Shown: in pieces, positions 16,752 to 25,906 of the stretch | Layout: every line of letters starts with the position of its first letter | Position numbering within the stretch: the first letter of the stretch is position 1 | Assembly (NCBI GenBank): GCA_945928865.1 | Contig: CAMENZ010000001.1 | Coordinates: 62,001 to 126,000, forward strand | DNA from: an uncultured Clostridia bacterium | GTDB lineage: Bacteria > Bacillota > Clostridia > Peptostreptococcales > Anaerovoracaceae | DNA length: 64,000 nucleotides | Reading direction: 5' to 3' | The notes under the pieces: generated by a model | The model's database searches: none | The model's input: only the letters and a program-made list of their open reading frames with translations | Told to the model about the DNA's origin: nothing | Position numbers and translations under genes: made by a program

Positions 16752-18764
16752 ATGAAACAGAAGAACAGTAACTTGAGAAAAATTAGTGTGGTAATCTTAG
16801 CGTTGGCGTTAAGTTTATCTTTTGTCTTTTCTGCTTATGCAGATACTGCTAAGGTAGCAGGGACAGTGAGACTAGAGGACGATTATTTCGATTATGTAAA
16901 TGGTGAGTTTTCTAAGGATAAGGTCATAAATCCGGAAACCGGTGATTGGAGCGTTACTTCAGAACTAGCCGAAGATACGGATAAGAGGACTGATGAAATT
17001 ATTAAAAATTTAGGTGATAATATTGATAAATACAACAAGGATTCTGTAGAGAGAAAAGTTGCACAGTTTTATTTAAGTGCTAAGGATACGGAATCCCGTG
17101 AAAAAGCAGATTTAAAATGTCTTAAGCCTGTATTGGATTTAGTAGAAAATGCTAAGGATATTAAGGAATTAGGAAATGTATGGGCAAAAATCTCTATTTA
17201 TGCTTATTCATTACCAATGCTTCCAAGTTTTGATATAGATCCTTATGACGCAGATCATTTTGTTTATTATGTATATGGAGATACTACAGATTTTGACTTC
17301 ACAGATTTTGATAAAAAAACTATAAAAGAAGCAAAAAAATATATTAGCAAAATGTTAGTAGGCTATGGTCTTAAGGAAGAAGAAGGTAAAGCCTATGCTA
17401 AGGGTATTGCAAAATATTTTAAGGATATGTCTAAAGCTGCTAATGAAGGCAGTGATGATGAAGAAGAATATTATTTTTATAATATGTCCAAGCTAAAAAA
17501 ACTTTATTCCAATTTAGATATGGAAGAAATAATGAAGATAAACGAGGATAATTTAAAAGAGTCTATTAAGGTTAATAAAAAAGAAATTTTAGTAGGAGAT
17601 CCTAATTTTGCTAAAGTATTAAATAAAAAATATTTAAGAAATGATAAGCTAGATTTAATGAAGAAACTTACTATCTTCATGCTTTTAGATAGCTTTGCAG
17701 GTCAATATCAGTGTTTACCGGAGCGTTTTCAAAAGGCTAACTTAGAGCTTACTAATTTTATGTACGGAGTGGAAGAAAAATATGATCCTGAAAAGCAGGC
17801 TTTAGAATCTACAAGATTTACTTTAGAAGAAGAAGTAGGTAAGCTTTATACAGATAAGTATTTTACTCCTAAGATGAAAGAAGATGCTAAGAAGCTTGTT
17901 ACAGAAGTTTGGGAGGCTTATAAGACAAAGGTTAAGTCTACTAAATGGATGAGTGAAAAAACTAAAGCCGGAGCCCTTAAGAAATTAGAAAACTTAACTA
18001 TGAATGTGGGTTATCCTAATGGAGAATGGGGTAAGGATGTTTTAACTTGTCAATTAGCATCTCCGAAAGAAGGGGGCGACCTTTTAACTAATGTTTTAGA
18101 ATATATGAAAAACAGTGGTAAAACAGGCGAGCCTAGTGAGTTTGTTAATAAGGAAGCATGGCCTTTAGGGGTGACAGAAGTGAATGCCATGTATGACGCG
18201 ACTAAGAATTCCATCACTATTCCTGCCGGAATACTTCAGCCGCCTTTTTATACTCCGGATGGTGATTATGCTTCTAATTTAGGTGGTACAGGTGTTACTA
18301 TAGGACATGAGATAACCCATGCCTTTGATAATGATGGAGCTAATTATGATGAAAGAGGAAATTATCGTAACTGGTGGACTAAAAAAGACTACAGACAGTT
18401 TAAGAAACTTCAGAAAATAATGATTAAGCATTTTGGAGCTTTAAAGATAAATGATTTATATATAGATGGAAAACTTACATTACCGGAAAATATTGCAGAT
18501 TTAGGCGGTATGGAAGTAGTAGTCCAGTTAGTACCTAAGGATAAAGAAAGCTTAAGAAAATTCTTTGAAAGTTATGCCAGATCATGGGCATCTAAGTATA
18601 CAGATACTTATATAGAAAATTTGATTTCTGATGATGAGCATGCACCGGATAAAATCAGAGTAAATGCGATTTTAGGTCTTACAGATGAATTTTATGAGGC
18701 TTATGATTTGAAAAAGGGAGATAAGATGTATGTACCTCCTAAAAAGAGAATTAATATTTGGTAA
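16752..18764 (+). CDS. Secreted M13 family metallopeptidase (neprilysin/PepO-like)
   Basis: This 670-residue zinc endopeptidase has an N-terminal signal peptide (basic MKQKNSNLRK, hydrophobic core, cleavage likely after A-Y-A near residue 30). The zinc site is HEITH at about 519-523, with the third ligand in ENIADLGG at about 579. The conserved N-x-Y-Y/NAMYDATKNSITIPAGILQPPF substrate region comes before it, and the protein ends in the typical W. It is expected to degrade extracellular peptides. Many bacterial M13 proteins lack a signal peptide, so secretion here is notable. It is followed by an amino-acid permease 12 bp downstream, consistent with peptide scavenging. Confidence 0.93.
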   Translation: MKQKNSNLRKISVVILALALSLSFVFSAYADTAKVAGTVRLEDDYFDYVNGEFSKDKVINPETGDWSVTSELAEDTDKRTDEIIKNLGDNIDKYNKDSVERKVAQFYLSAKDTESREKADLKCLKPVLDLVENAKDIKELGNVWAKISIYAYSLPMLPSFDIDPYDADHFVYYVYGDTTDFDFTDFDKKTIKEAKKYISKMLVGYGLKEEEGKAYAKGIAKYFKDMSKAANEGSDDEEEYYFYNMSKLKKLYSNLDMEEIMKINEDNLKESIKVNKKEILVGDPNFAKVLNKKYLRNDKLDLMKKLTIFMLLDSFAGQYQCLPERFQKANLELTNFMYGVEEKYDPEKQALESTRFTLEEEVGKLYTDKYFTPKMKEDAKKLVTEVWEAYKTKVKSTKWMSEKTKAGALKKLENLTMNVGYPNGEWGKDVLTCQLASPKEGGDLLTNVLEYMKNSGKTGEPSEFVNKEAWPLGVTEVNAMYDATKNSITIPAGILQPPFYTPDGDYASNLGGTGVTIGHEITHAFDNDGANYDERGNYRNWWTKKDYRQFKKLQKIMIKHFGALKINDLYIDGKLTLPENIADLGGMEVVVQLVPKDKESLRKFFESYARSWASKYTDTYIENLISDDEHAPDKIRVNAILGLTDEFYEAYDLKKGDKMYVPPKKRINIW

Positions 18765-18776
18765 AAGGAAAAAAGT

Positions 18777-19940
18777 ATGAGTAATGAAATCAAAAGTGAG
18801 GCAAGGCTCACATTTATGGAATCTACCAGTCTTATTGTAGGACATGGAGTGGGGTCAGGGGTTTTAGCAGTACCGTTTTTAGCATCTAGAAACTCTTGGG
18901 GAGAGTTTTTATTAACTATCATAATTGCATATTTTGTGAACTTACTTCTTCACTTGATGATAGGAGAATTATCCTATAATAACGGGGGAGCACATTTTGT
19001 TAAATGCTTTGAAGAGGAACTGTTTAAAGGCAAGTTTAAAAAAATTGCCACATGGATAGTATTTGCACTTCTAGGTCTTTCTGTTATGGTAAATGTAAGT
19101 GGTTTCATTACAGGGGCAGGAGCAGTTTTCACTTCTTGGTTTGGGCTTAATTCTACTGTTGGAATGATTTTATATTATGTTTTGGCAGCAGGGGTAGTAT
19201 ATTTAGGCATGAAGTTTGTGGGAATTTGTGAAAAATATTCTGTAATAGCTATGGTATTAGTAGTAGGTATACTTTTTGTAGCCACTCTGAATTCGACTTT
19301 AAGCCCTCTTAAAGAGGAACACATTGCTATAACAAATGTACTTGCTTTATATAGTATGGTAGCCTTTTCTCTTTCGGCAGTAATGTCTGTACCTCAAGTA
19401 GTTAAAGGGGTGAATGGAGATAAGAAGAAGATTCGCCTTTCCATAGCTTGTGGTACGGGGGTAAACATTTTAATTATTTTAATCATTACCTTTATGACTT
19501 TAATAGGGGCTGGAGAAAATATTTCAGAAAACGGAGCTTTAGTTGACCTTTCCTATCATTTGGGAGGCTGGGTTAGTATTATTGGTTATGTTTTTTCTCT
19601 ATTGGCTCTATCCACTTCCTTCTGGGCTAATACATTGAACTTAAGAGATATTGTAGCGGAGCAAACTAAATTGAATTTAAAAATATCATGGCTTTTAGCT
19701 TCGCTGCCATGTTTGGCTATAGCTCTCTTTGGAATGGCAAGTTTTGTTGCATTTGCAAGGTTGGCAGGAATAATTCAGGTTTTAACAGGAATAGGAATCA
19801 TTTTAGCCTATAATCGTTCCAGAAAACATGGAGAGAGAGTCGATACTATATGTGGTAAATTTGGAACATTACCATTTCAATTATTGGTTATTTTTAGTTC
19901 CGTGTTAGCTACAGTCGGTTCTGTATTAAGTGTTAAATAG
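18777..19940 (+). CDS. Amino acid permease (APC/HAAAP-like)
   Basis: An integral membrane transporter of 387 residues with about 11 TM segments. The first helix carries GHGVGSGVLAVPFLAS, the unwound-helix motif of the APC fold found in tryptophan/tyrosine and related permeases. The helix-6 region (LALYSMVAFSLSAVMSVPQVVKG) also fits. The substrate is not defined but is probably an amino acid. It is only 12 bp behind the secreted peptidase, suggesting that digestion and uptake are linked. Confidence 0.83.
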   Translation: MSNEIKSEARLTFMESTSLIVGHGVGSGVLAVPFLASRNSWGEFLLTIIIAYFVNLLLHLMIGELSYNNGGAHFVKCFEEELFKGKFKKIATWIVFALLGLSVMVNVSGFITGAGAVFTSWFGLNSTVGMILYYVLAAGVVYLGMKFVGICEKYSVIAMVLVVGILFVATLNSTLSPLKEEHIAITNVLALYSMVAFSLSAVMSVPQVVKGVNGDKKKIRLSIACGTGVNILIILIITFMTLIGAGENISENGALVDLSYHLGGWVSIIGYVFSLLALSTSFWANTLNLRDIVAEQTKLNLKISWLLASLPCLAIALFGMASFVAFARLAGIIQVLTGIGIILAYNRSRKHGERVDTICGKFGTLPFQLLVIFSSVLATVGSVLSVK

Positions 19941-19972
19941 GATTATTAGGAAATATATTAAAGGAATTTATT

Positions 19973-20773
19973 ATGGTAGAATTTAACAAAATCCAAATTA
20001 CTAAGGTGGCAGCTACAGTTTTAGAATTACTAGGTGTAGCAAAAGAAGAAAAAATGGCAGCGCCGATTTCTGAAGTTATAGAGGAAAGTTCTAAAAAATT
20101 TCAAAAACCTGTAGACAGAGTATTTATGTATAATCCGGATGCCATTGCTATGTGGATATATGACAAGTACAGGGAAGATTTTAAGGATTTGGAGCTTGAT
20201 GCAGATTTAAAATTAAAGATGATGTCTGTATATCCGCCTGTTACGCCGGCGTGTTTTGGCTCTATGTACAGTGGACTTCTTCCTAAAGATCATGGTATAC
20301 AGAAATATGAAAAACCGGTTTTAAAGGTGCCTACTATTTTTGATTTATTGCCTCAGGCTGGCAAGAAAGTAGCTATTGTATCCACTGCTAAGGATAGTAT
20401 TTCTGTTATATTTTTAGAAAGGAATATAGATTATTTCATCTATCCCACTAAAGAAGAATGTAACAATAAAGCTATGGAACTTATAGAAGCTGATGAGTAT
20501 GATGTGATAATACTTTATAATCCGGATTATGATTATTATATGCATAGATTTACACCGGAAGGAAAAAGGAGCCTTAGGGCTTTGAGAGAAAATATAGATA
20601 CTTACTGCCAAATTCGTGAAGAAATTAAGAAAAAGTGGCAGAGTAAAGGGCATAGGACTGTTTTAGGTTTCGCCCCGGATCATGGTTGTCATAGAGCTTG
20701 GGGCTTTTTGGGCAGTCATGGAAAGAATGAGCCTTATGATATGAATATTGTTCACTTTTATACATTTATATAG
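19973..20773 (+). CDS. Alkaline phosphatase superfamily protein (nucleotide pyrophosphatase/phosphodiesterase-like)
   Basis: 266 residues. It is recognised by PPVTPACFGSMYSGLLPKDHGI (about 84-105), the segment around the catalytic Thr/Ser and its following helix. Further marks are NPDYDYYMHRFTPEG (Asp and His metal ligands), FAPDHGCHR (the D-H-G motif) and GSHGK. No signal peptide is visible and it is shorter than most phosphodiesterases of this class, so it is probably cytosolic. The N-terminal 50 residues are less typical. The substrate is unknown. It ends a same-strand run and is followed by a strong hairpin terminator. Confidence 0.72.
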   Translation: MVEFNKIQITKVAATVLELLGVAKEEKMAAPISEVIEESSKKFQKPVDRVFMYNPDAIAMWIYDKYREDFKDLELDADLKLKMMSVYPPVTPACFGSMYSGLLPKDHGIQKYEKPVLKVPTIFDLLPQAGKKVAIVSTAKDSISVIFLERNIDYFIYPTKEECNNKAMELIEADEYDVIILYNPDYDYYMHRFTPEGKRSLRALRENIDTYCQIREEIKKKWQSKGHRTVLGFAPDHGCHRAWGFLGSHGKNEPYDMNIVHFYTFI

Positions 20774-20802
20774 AGTATATATAGTATATAGAGGGATTAT
20801 TT

Positions 20803-20849
20803 TGTACTGTGAAATAGAAAGTTTTGAAATTTCACAGTACATTTTTTTT
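20803..20849 (+). terminator. Intrinsic terminator (first ACTGTGAA hairpin)
   Basis: A 13-bp perfect stem, TGTACTGTGAAAT (20803-20815) with ATTTCACAGTACA (20829-20841), has a 13-nt loop and is followed by eight T. It lies 30 nt after the alkaline-phosphatase-like gene. Confidence 0.8.
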
Positions 20850-20977
20850 GATTGGAGTTAAATTTGAAGGTGAAATATAATGAAATATACTGTGAATTTA
20901 AAGAAAAATTAAATTCGCAGTATTATTTAACAATTATTGTACTGTGAAAATTAAAAAAAGTATTATTTCACAGTATA
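20803..20977. repeat. Three tandem hairpins with TACTGTGAA arms
   Basis: Hairpin 1 is the terminator at 20803-20841. Hairpin 2 is TACTGTGAATTTA (20888-20900) with TAAATTCGCAGTA (20910-20922), one G-T pair. Hairpin 3 is TACTGTGAAA (20940-20949) with TTTCACAGTA (20966-20975). The arms share TACTGTGAA while the loops differ. The third stands just after the stop of the minus-strand CAP gene and may terminate it. A fourth copy is at 3624-3656. Confidence 0.7.
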
Positions 20978-20983
20978 TTGTAC

Positions 20984-22765
20984 TTATTTAATATATGTTT
21001 CTTCGGAATAAGGACTATACCCTTTAAGTTTTTTATAAGTTCTATAGGCTCTTATTCTATATACATAGTTACTGGATTTTCTCTTAAGAGATGAAGCTAA
21101 ATATTGATTGATTTCCTTAGATTTATCTGTAAAATAAGTGGTATTTACAGTAGCGATAGCTTTCCATTTAACTGAAGCGGAAATACTTCTAGTCTGTAGC
21201 TTAGGCTTTAAAGCTCTATAGACAATATATTTTTCTGCCTTTGGTATCTTGTTCCAGTTTAGTTTAACACTGCCCTTAATTGCCTTTATGTTGGTTATCT
21301 CAGGTTCGTCCAGAGGTACTTTTATACTTACAGATTTTGAAAAATCACTTTCGTAAGTGGCGTGTTTTACAGAATTTTTAGCTACTAATTTATAGTAATA
21401 TTTTAACCCCTTTTTTACACTGTAATCGTTGAAATAGTTTTCATCTAAGTCATTATTTAATAACTTCCAACTACCTTTATAAACTTTTCTGTATATATCA
21501 TAGGAATTCGCTTGATTTATTTTATCCCATTTAACAGATACTCTATCAGGATTGAAATATTCTAAATTTGGTTTATTGGGAGCAGGAGGAGCTTTAATAG
21601 AATTGGGATTGAAGAAGTTCACTTCGTAATTCAGCTTTTGACCATCTATTAAAACTATTATGAAAAATCTATCTTCTTTAGGATTGGTTCCTATAGCACC
21701 GATACCGTTAGGTCTAAATATTATACAACTTCCTTTACCATAGTTTCCGTTATCTACATAGAAATCGCCGCCTGAACTATTGGTTGAATTTGGAACATAG
21801 CTGTTTGTAGAATTATTAGAAAAAGACCAAGTCTTTCTATCGGATACTCTGGTGATGGCTATAATAACATCCTCTTTAGATATTTTACGATTTACCATAA
21901 GACTCCACGGAGAATCAGCAGGGAAGTAAGAAGTGGGAGTATACCTGGTAGGCCAAGGGATTATACCTGTATTGTCATCTCTATTAGAATAGTCGTTGAC
22001 ATACATGGCACTATATGTTCCATTAACACCACTTATCATACCAAAACCGGTGCTACCTAAGGAAGGATTAAGAATCCAACGGCGGTGACCTAATACCTTA
22101 GAGTTTGCCTTATCTCCATCATACATCCAACCATTGATTATGGACCATTTTAAGCTGGAATTTTGCCATTTAGTGTAAGCTAAATTAGATAAAACGGAAC
22201 CGGTAAATCCGCGGTTATATATTTCACGGCTTAGGTTTTCGGGCATCTTAGGGTTATGTGAAATTTCACCATTTAGATAACTTATTAGACAAGAGGTTTG
22301 TGCGAAGTTACTCATAATATCAGAAAGATATATTTTGTCAGAAACTCCTGACATATATCGTATGGTTTTTACTGTGTTTAAAGCGTATACTTCATCTTCA
22401 TCTGTAAGTCTACCTTCTTTATATGCCCCCTTTTCTCCGTAAAGATTAGGATTTTCGGCAAAACTTGCCTCCCAGTTGCTTATACTATTGCCTAAAAAAT
22501 TGTGGCTCATTACACCGGTGGGGTGATTTTCTAAATAATCTACAATTTCAGATTTACTTGGAGTTTTAGCCATAACTAGAGGGCTATGCATAGCCTTTTC
22601 TAAGGAAGCGCTTTCTACTGTTTCTATAGCGGAGGCATAAGTGATACTGCCTGCTAATATTATACTTATTATACACACATAAGCAAAAAAATTAGGAAGA
22701 AATGATGTGTTGATTATTTCTAATCCACTTCTTAATAAATTCTTTGCCGTAGTTTTTAGATACAT
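20984..22765 (-). CDS. Surface protein: CAP domain plus two fibronectin III-like repeats
   Basis: 593 residues. A hydrophobic N-terminal signal/anchor (about 24-46, ending TYASA) suggests export. Residues about 60-390 form a CAP/SCP-like domain of the Firmicutes type, with a MSHNFLG region, NAQTS-like FAQTSCLISYLN, and the conserved GHRRWILNPSLG motif. Two Fn3-like modules (about 400-490 and 490-590, each with a W-D/N-K-I core and a Y-x-Y-K/R strand) close the protein. It probably binds or remodels the cell surface. No LPxTG is seen, so anchoring would be by the N-terminus. The aldo/keto reductase stops 2 bp before its ATG, so the two form an operon. Confidence 0.8.
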   Translation of the reverse strand: MYLKTTAKNLLRSGLEIINTSFLPNFFAYVCIISIILAGSITYASAIETVESASLEKAMHSPLVMAKTPSKSEIVDYLENHPTGVMSHNFLGNSISNWEASFAENPNLYGEKGAYKEGRLTDEDEVYALNTVKTIRYMSGVSDKIYLSDIMSNFAQTSCLISYLNGEISHNPKMPENLSREIYNRGFTGSVLSNLAYTKWQNSSLKWSIINGWMYDGDKANSKVLGHRRWILNPSLGSTGFGMISGVNGTYSAMYVNDYSNRDDNTGIIPWPTRYTPTSYFPADSPWSLMVNRKISKEDVIIAITRVSDRKTWSFSNNSTNSYVPNSTNSSGGDFYVDNGNYGKGSCIIFRPNGIGAIGTNPKEDRFFIIVLIDGQKLNYEVNFFNPNSIKAPPAPNKPNLEYFNPDRVSVKWDKINQANSYDIYRKVYKGSWKLLNNDLDENYFNDYSVKKGLKYYYKLVAKNSVKHATYESDFSKSVSIKVPLDEPEITNIKAIKGSVKLNWNKIPKAEKYIVYRALKPKLQTRSISASVKWKAIATVNTTYFTDKSKEINQYLASSLKRKSSNYVYRIRAYRTYKKLKGYSPYSEETYIK

Positions 22766-22767
22766 TA

Positions 22768-23919
22768 CTATTCTCCTATGGTTTCAAGATAATCAAATTT
22801 ATTTTCTACTTCTTTTAGTAAGTCTATAATTTTTAAATGCTGTGGACAAGATTTTTCGCAGAGACCACATGCAATACATTCTTTAGCTGATGGAGTCAAT
22901 TTTTTGTAATTTTGTGAAAGTGAGCCCCATATATAATGAAAGTCTTTAGCAGCAGCTTCATTGTATTGTTCAAATACTTCGGGAATATGGATACCCTTAG
23001 GGCAGTCCTGACAATAATTACACTTCGTACAAGGTATGAACAATTCATTAGAAAGGGAAGCAGCAGCTTCATTGATTATGTTCACATCTTCTTTAGATAA
23101 ACCTTCAGGTTTGCTGAAAAATGTTATATTTTCTTTCATTTGCTCTAAATTAGACATACCGGATAAGGTTATAACTACTTGGGGCAGACTGTCGACCCAC
23201 CCTAAAGCTAAATCGGTATAGCTGAGATTTTTTGCCTCAATTAACTTATTTAATACTTTTCTGGCATTAGCTCCCGGAACTTTAGACAGCATACCTCCAC
23301 GAAGAGGTTCCATAATAATTACAGGTTTATTAAATTCTTCTGCTATTTGATATAATTCTTTAGCATTTATGAAATCCCAGTCTAGATAATTTATTTGAAG
23401 CTGTATAAATTCTAAAATATCTCCGTAAGTTTCTAAAACTTTGCGTAGGAGTACAGGTCCACAGTGAAAAGATGCGCCTATATGCTTTACTAAGCCTTTT
23501 TTCTTAGCTTCTGCCATGACTTCACCCATGTTATTTTTTTCTATATTATCCCATGTTTCTTCATCTACGCTATGGAGCAGGTAGAAATCAAAATAATCGA
23601 CTCCGCAACGCTCAAGTTGTTCTTTTAATTTTTCTTCTGCTTCAGCTTTAGAGTGGCAGAGCCAAGTCGGCAGCTTACTGGTCAATAAAAACTCTGTTCT
23701 ATCATATCTTTCAGATAGAGCTTTTTTAACGAAAGGTTCGGATTTACCGTGGTGATACATATAAGCTGTATCAAAATAATTTATACCGTTTTTTATAGCA
23801 AAATCCACCATTTCAAACCCTTGTTGAAAGTCAATCTCACCTTGAGTATCAAGGGGAAGTCGCATCATACCGAAACCTAAAGATGAAATTTTAGTTCCGT
23901 TTATTTCTGAATATCTCAT
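22768..23919 (-). CDS. Aldo/keto reductase with C-terminal ferredoxin-like clusters
   Basis: 383 residues. A TIM-barrel AKR has catalytic Asp (YFDTAYMY), Tyr and Lys (TSKLP) in the first third and the NADPH-end region LGWVDSLPQVVITLSGM. The C-terminal tail carries two Cys clusters, C-x2-C-x2-C-x3-C (PCTKCNYCQDCPKG) and CIACGLCEKSCP, for iron-sulfur centres. This subfamily is common in anaerobes, and the substrate is unknown. I start at the ATG with complement at 23917-23919, which has GAGGT 7 nt upstream. A TTG further upstream (23946) is open but lacks a ribosome binding site. A second, similar enzyme is encoded at 36221-37219. Confidence 0.85.
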   Translation of the reverse strand: MRYSEINGTKISSLGFGMMRLPLDTQGEIDFQQGFEMVDFAIKNGINYFDTAYMYHHGKSEPFVKKALSERYDRTEFLLTSKLPTWLCHSKAEAEEKLKEQLERCGVDYFDFYLLHSVDEETWDNIEKNNMGEVMAEAKKKGLVKHIGASFHCGPVLLRKVLETYGDILEFIQLQINYLDWDFINAKELYQIAEEFNKPVIIMEPLRGGMLSKVPGANARKVLNKLIEAKNLSYTDLALGWVDSLPQVVITLSGMSNLEQMKENITFFSKPEGLSKEDVNIINEAAASLSNELFIPCTKCNYCQDCPKGIHIPEVFEQYNEAAAKDFHYIWGSLSQNYKKLTPSAKECIACGLCEKSCPQHLKIIDLLKEVENKFDYLETIGE

Positions 23920-24059
23920 ACTATTTACCTCATAACAATTAGCCAATAACTTAATGTTATAATTATACCCTAGAAGGAAGGAATCGTAAACCTATATTCG
24001 ACTTAAATATTTAAATAAATATTTTATAAATCGAGTTTTGAAAGCTTATTATTTAGTAG

Positions 24060-24088
24060 TCGACATAAATCTATTAAAGTGGTAAAAT
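24060..24088 (+). promoter_or_regulatory. Putative SigA promoter for the FHA-RodA/PBP pair
   Basis: TCGACA (24060-24065) and TAAAAT (24083-24088) are separated by 17 bp, about 50 bp before the ATG at 24140. Confidence 0.5.
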
Positions 24089-24139
24089 TTAATATCATGA
24101 GGGAATTGAAATTTATTGAAATTTAAGAGGGGATGTCAA

Positions 24140-25906
24140 ATGGAAGATATTTTAACATTAGGGCTATGGGCACTTAAATTTGTTTTTATTGTCTTAGCTA
24201 TATATATTTTGGCAAGAAGTATTTTATCCTTAGTTAAGGCAAATAATACCTCTGAAGTTTGGGCATATATGGTTATTAAAAAATATATGGCAGATGAAGA
24301 GGGAATATTAGTCTTTGATTCGGAAGAAAAAATACCTATTTCTCACTGGGAAAATGTTATAGGTAGGGGGCGAAGCTGTGATATTCAGGTAGAGGATAAT
24401 ACTATGTCTAGAAATCATGGCATACTTATGAGGAATACGGAAGGACAGTGGTTTTATAGAGATTTAGGTTCTAAAAATGGTACTTACTTGGCTGAAGATG
24501 AAGATGGTGGAGCAGAAGATTTTGTTAAGATTAGTAAAATGGGCGAAATGGGCCCGCCTATTAAGATGGAATATGGAGATATTCTGAGAATAGGTATGAC
24601 AGAATTTACCCTATTACCTATTAGCCTAGAAGAAAAGAATAATAATACAAGTATGCGTAATTTAGATACTAAGGTTATGTCGGCGGGACCAACCTTAGCA
24701 GCTTTGACTTTGTTTCAAATTTTAACTGTAATGCAACTTTGGATATCTAAGGGTAATGAAAATCTGGTATATATTGTTGGTGGAATTTTAGGTTTGTGTA
24801 TCTTAATGTGGCTATATACGGGAGTGCTTTCGACTTTAGGAAGTAAGGGCTTTGAAATGGAAACCATAGCTTTTTTCCTATCTACCTTGAATTTAGCTGT
24901 AGTCGCCAGCTCTGCACCGGAGAAAATTTTCAGGCAATTTATAGCTATAGCTCTAGGTGTAATAATTATGTTTACTATTTGTCTAATAATGCGTAATTTA
25001 GAGAGAGCAAAGGCTCTAAGATGGATTTTATTCGGTGGCACAGTTGTGCTGTTAATAGTGAATTTAACATTAGGAACTATTGGATTTGGAGCGAGAAACT
25101 GGATTCAAATTGGTGGATTTACTTTTCAACCGTCAGAACTTGTAAAAATAGCTTTTATATGGATAGGGGCTGCTACATTAGATGAATTATTTCAAAAAAA
25201 GAATTTATGGATATTTATGGCCTACTCATTTTTCTGTTTTGCTTGTTTAGGTTTGATGGGAGATTTCGGTACTGCTCTAATATTTTTCGTAACCTTTTTA
25301 ATTATTTCATTTTTAAGGTCGGGAGATTTTTCTAAACTTTTCTTGATTTTAGGAGCTGCCGGCGTAGGTGGTTTTATAATTTTAAGATTTAAACCTTATG
25401 TTGCGGCAAGATTTGCGACTTGGGGAAATGTTTGGAGTCCTGAGCTGGTAGATGCTGCAGGATACCAGCAAACCCGTGCCATGACAGCAGCGGCAGATGG
25501 GGGTCTTATAGGAGTAGGCGCCGGAGCAGGCTGGCTTAAGGGCGTAGCTGCAGCAGATACAGATATGGTATTCGGTATGCTTATAGAGGAATGGGGGCTT
25601 ATTATAGCACTTTTAGTAGTAGTATCTATTGTAACCTTAGCTATTTTTTCAGTAAAATCAATTATGGCAGGTAGGTCTACTTATTATACAATAGCAGCTT
25701 GCGGTGCCATGTCCATGTTTATATTTCAAACTATGTTGAATATATTTGGGTCTATGGACTTGTTTCCTTTTACAGGAGTAACTTTGCCATTTGTATCTAA
25801 TGGAGGAACTTCTATTATGGTTTCGTGGGGATTGTTGGCATTTTTAAAGGCTGCGGATACTAGAGAAAAGGCTAGTTTGGCTGTTAAAGGAGGGCTTAAG
25901 AGATGA
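24140..25906 (+). CDS. FtsW/RodA/SpoVE glycosyltransferase with N-terminal FHA domain
   Basis: 588 residues. After one N-terminal membrane helix (about 8-32) comes an FHA phosphothreonine-binding domain (about 55-155) with IGRGRSCDIQVEDNTMSRNHG and LGSKNGTYL. Ten or so membrane helices follow, matching the SEDS family of lipid II polymerases (GARNWIQIGGFTFQPSELVKIAFI, then the conserved GDFGTALIF and the AMTAAADGGLIGVGAG and FPFTGVTLPFVSNGGTS blocks). I start at the ATG at 24140, 7 nt after GAGGGG. The TTG-led extension is spurious. It overlaps the downstream PBP by 4 bp (ATGA), forming a SEDS-bPBP pair. FHA domains usually recognise Thr phosphorylated by a Hanks-type kinase. None is encoded in this window. 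Confidence 0.93.
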   Translation: MEDILTLGLWALKFVFIVLAIYILARSILSLVKANNTSEVWAYMVIKKYMADEEGILVFDSEEKIPISHWENVIGRGRSCDIQVEDNTMSRNHGILMRNTEGQWFYRDLGSKNGTYLAEDEDGGAEDFVKISKMGEMGPPIKMEYGDILRIGMTEFTLLPISLEEKNNNTSMRNLDTKVMSAGPTLAALTLFQILTVMQLWISKGNENLVYIVGGILGLCILMWLYTGVLSTLGSKGFEMETIAFFLSTLNLAVVASSAPEKIFRQFIAIALGVIIMFTICLIMRNLERAKALRWILFGGTVVLLIVNLTLGTIGFGARNWIQIGGFTFQPSELVKIAFIWIGAATLDELFQKKNLWIFMAYSFFCFACLGLMGDFGTALIFFVTFLIISFLRSGDFSKLFLILGAAGVGGFIILRFKPYVAARFATWGNVWSPELVDAAGYQQTRAMTAAADGGLIGVGAGAGWLKGVAAADTDMVFGMLIEEWGLIIALLVVVSIVTLAIFSVKSIMAGRSTYYTIAACGAMSMFIFQTMLNIFGSMDLFPFTGVTLPFVSNGGTSIMVSWGLLAFLKAADTREKASLAVKGGLKR

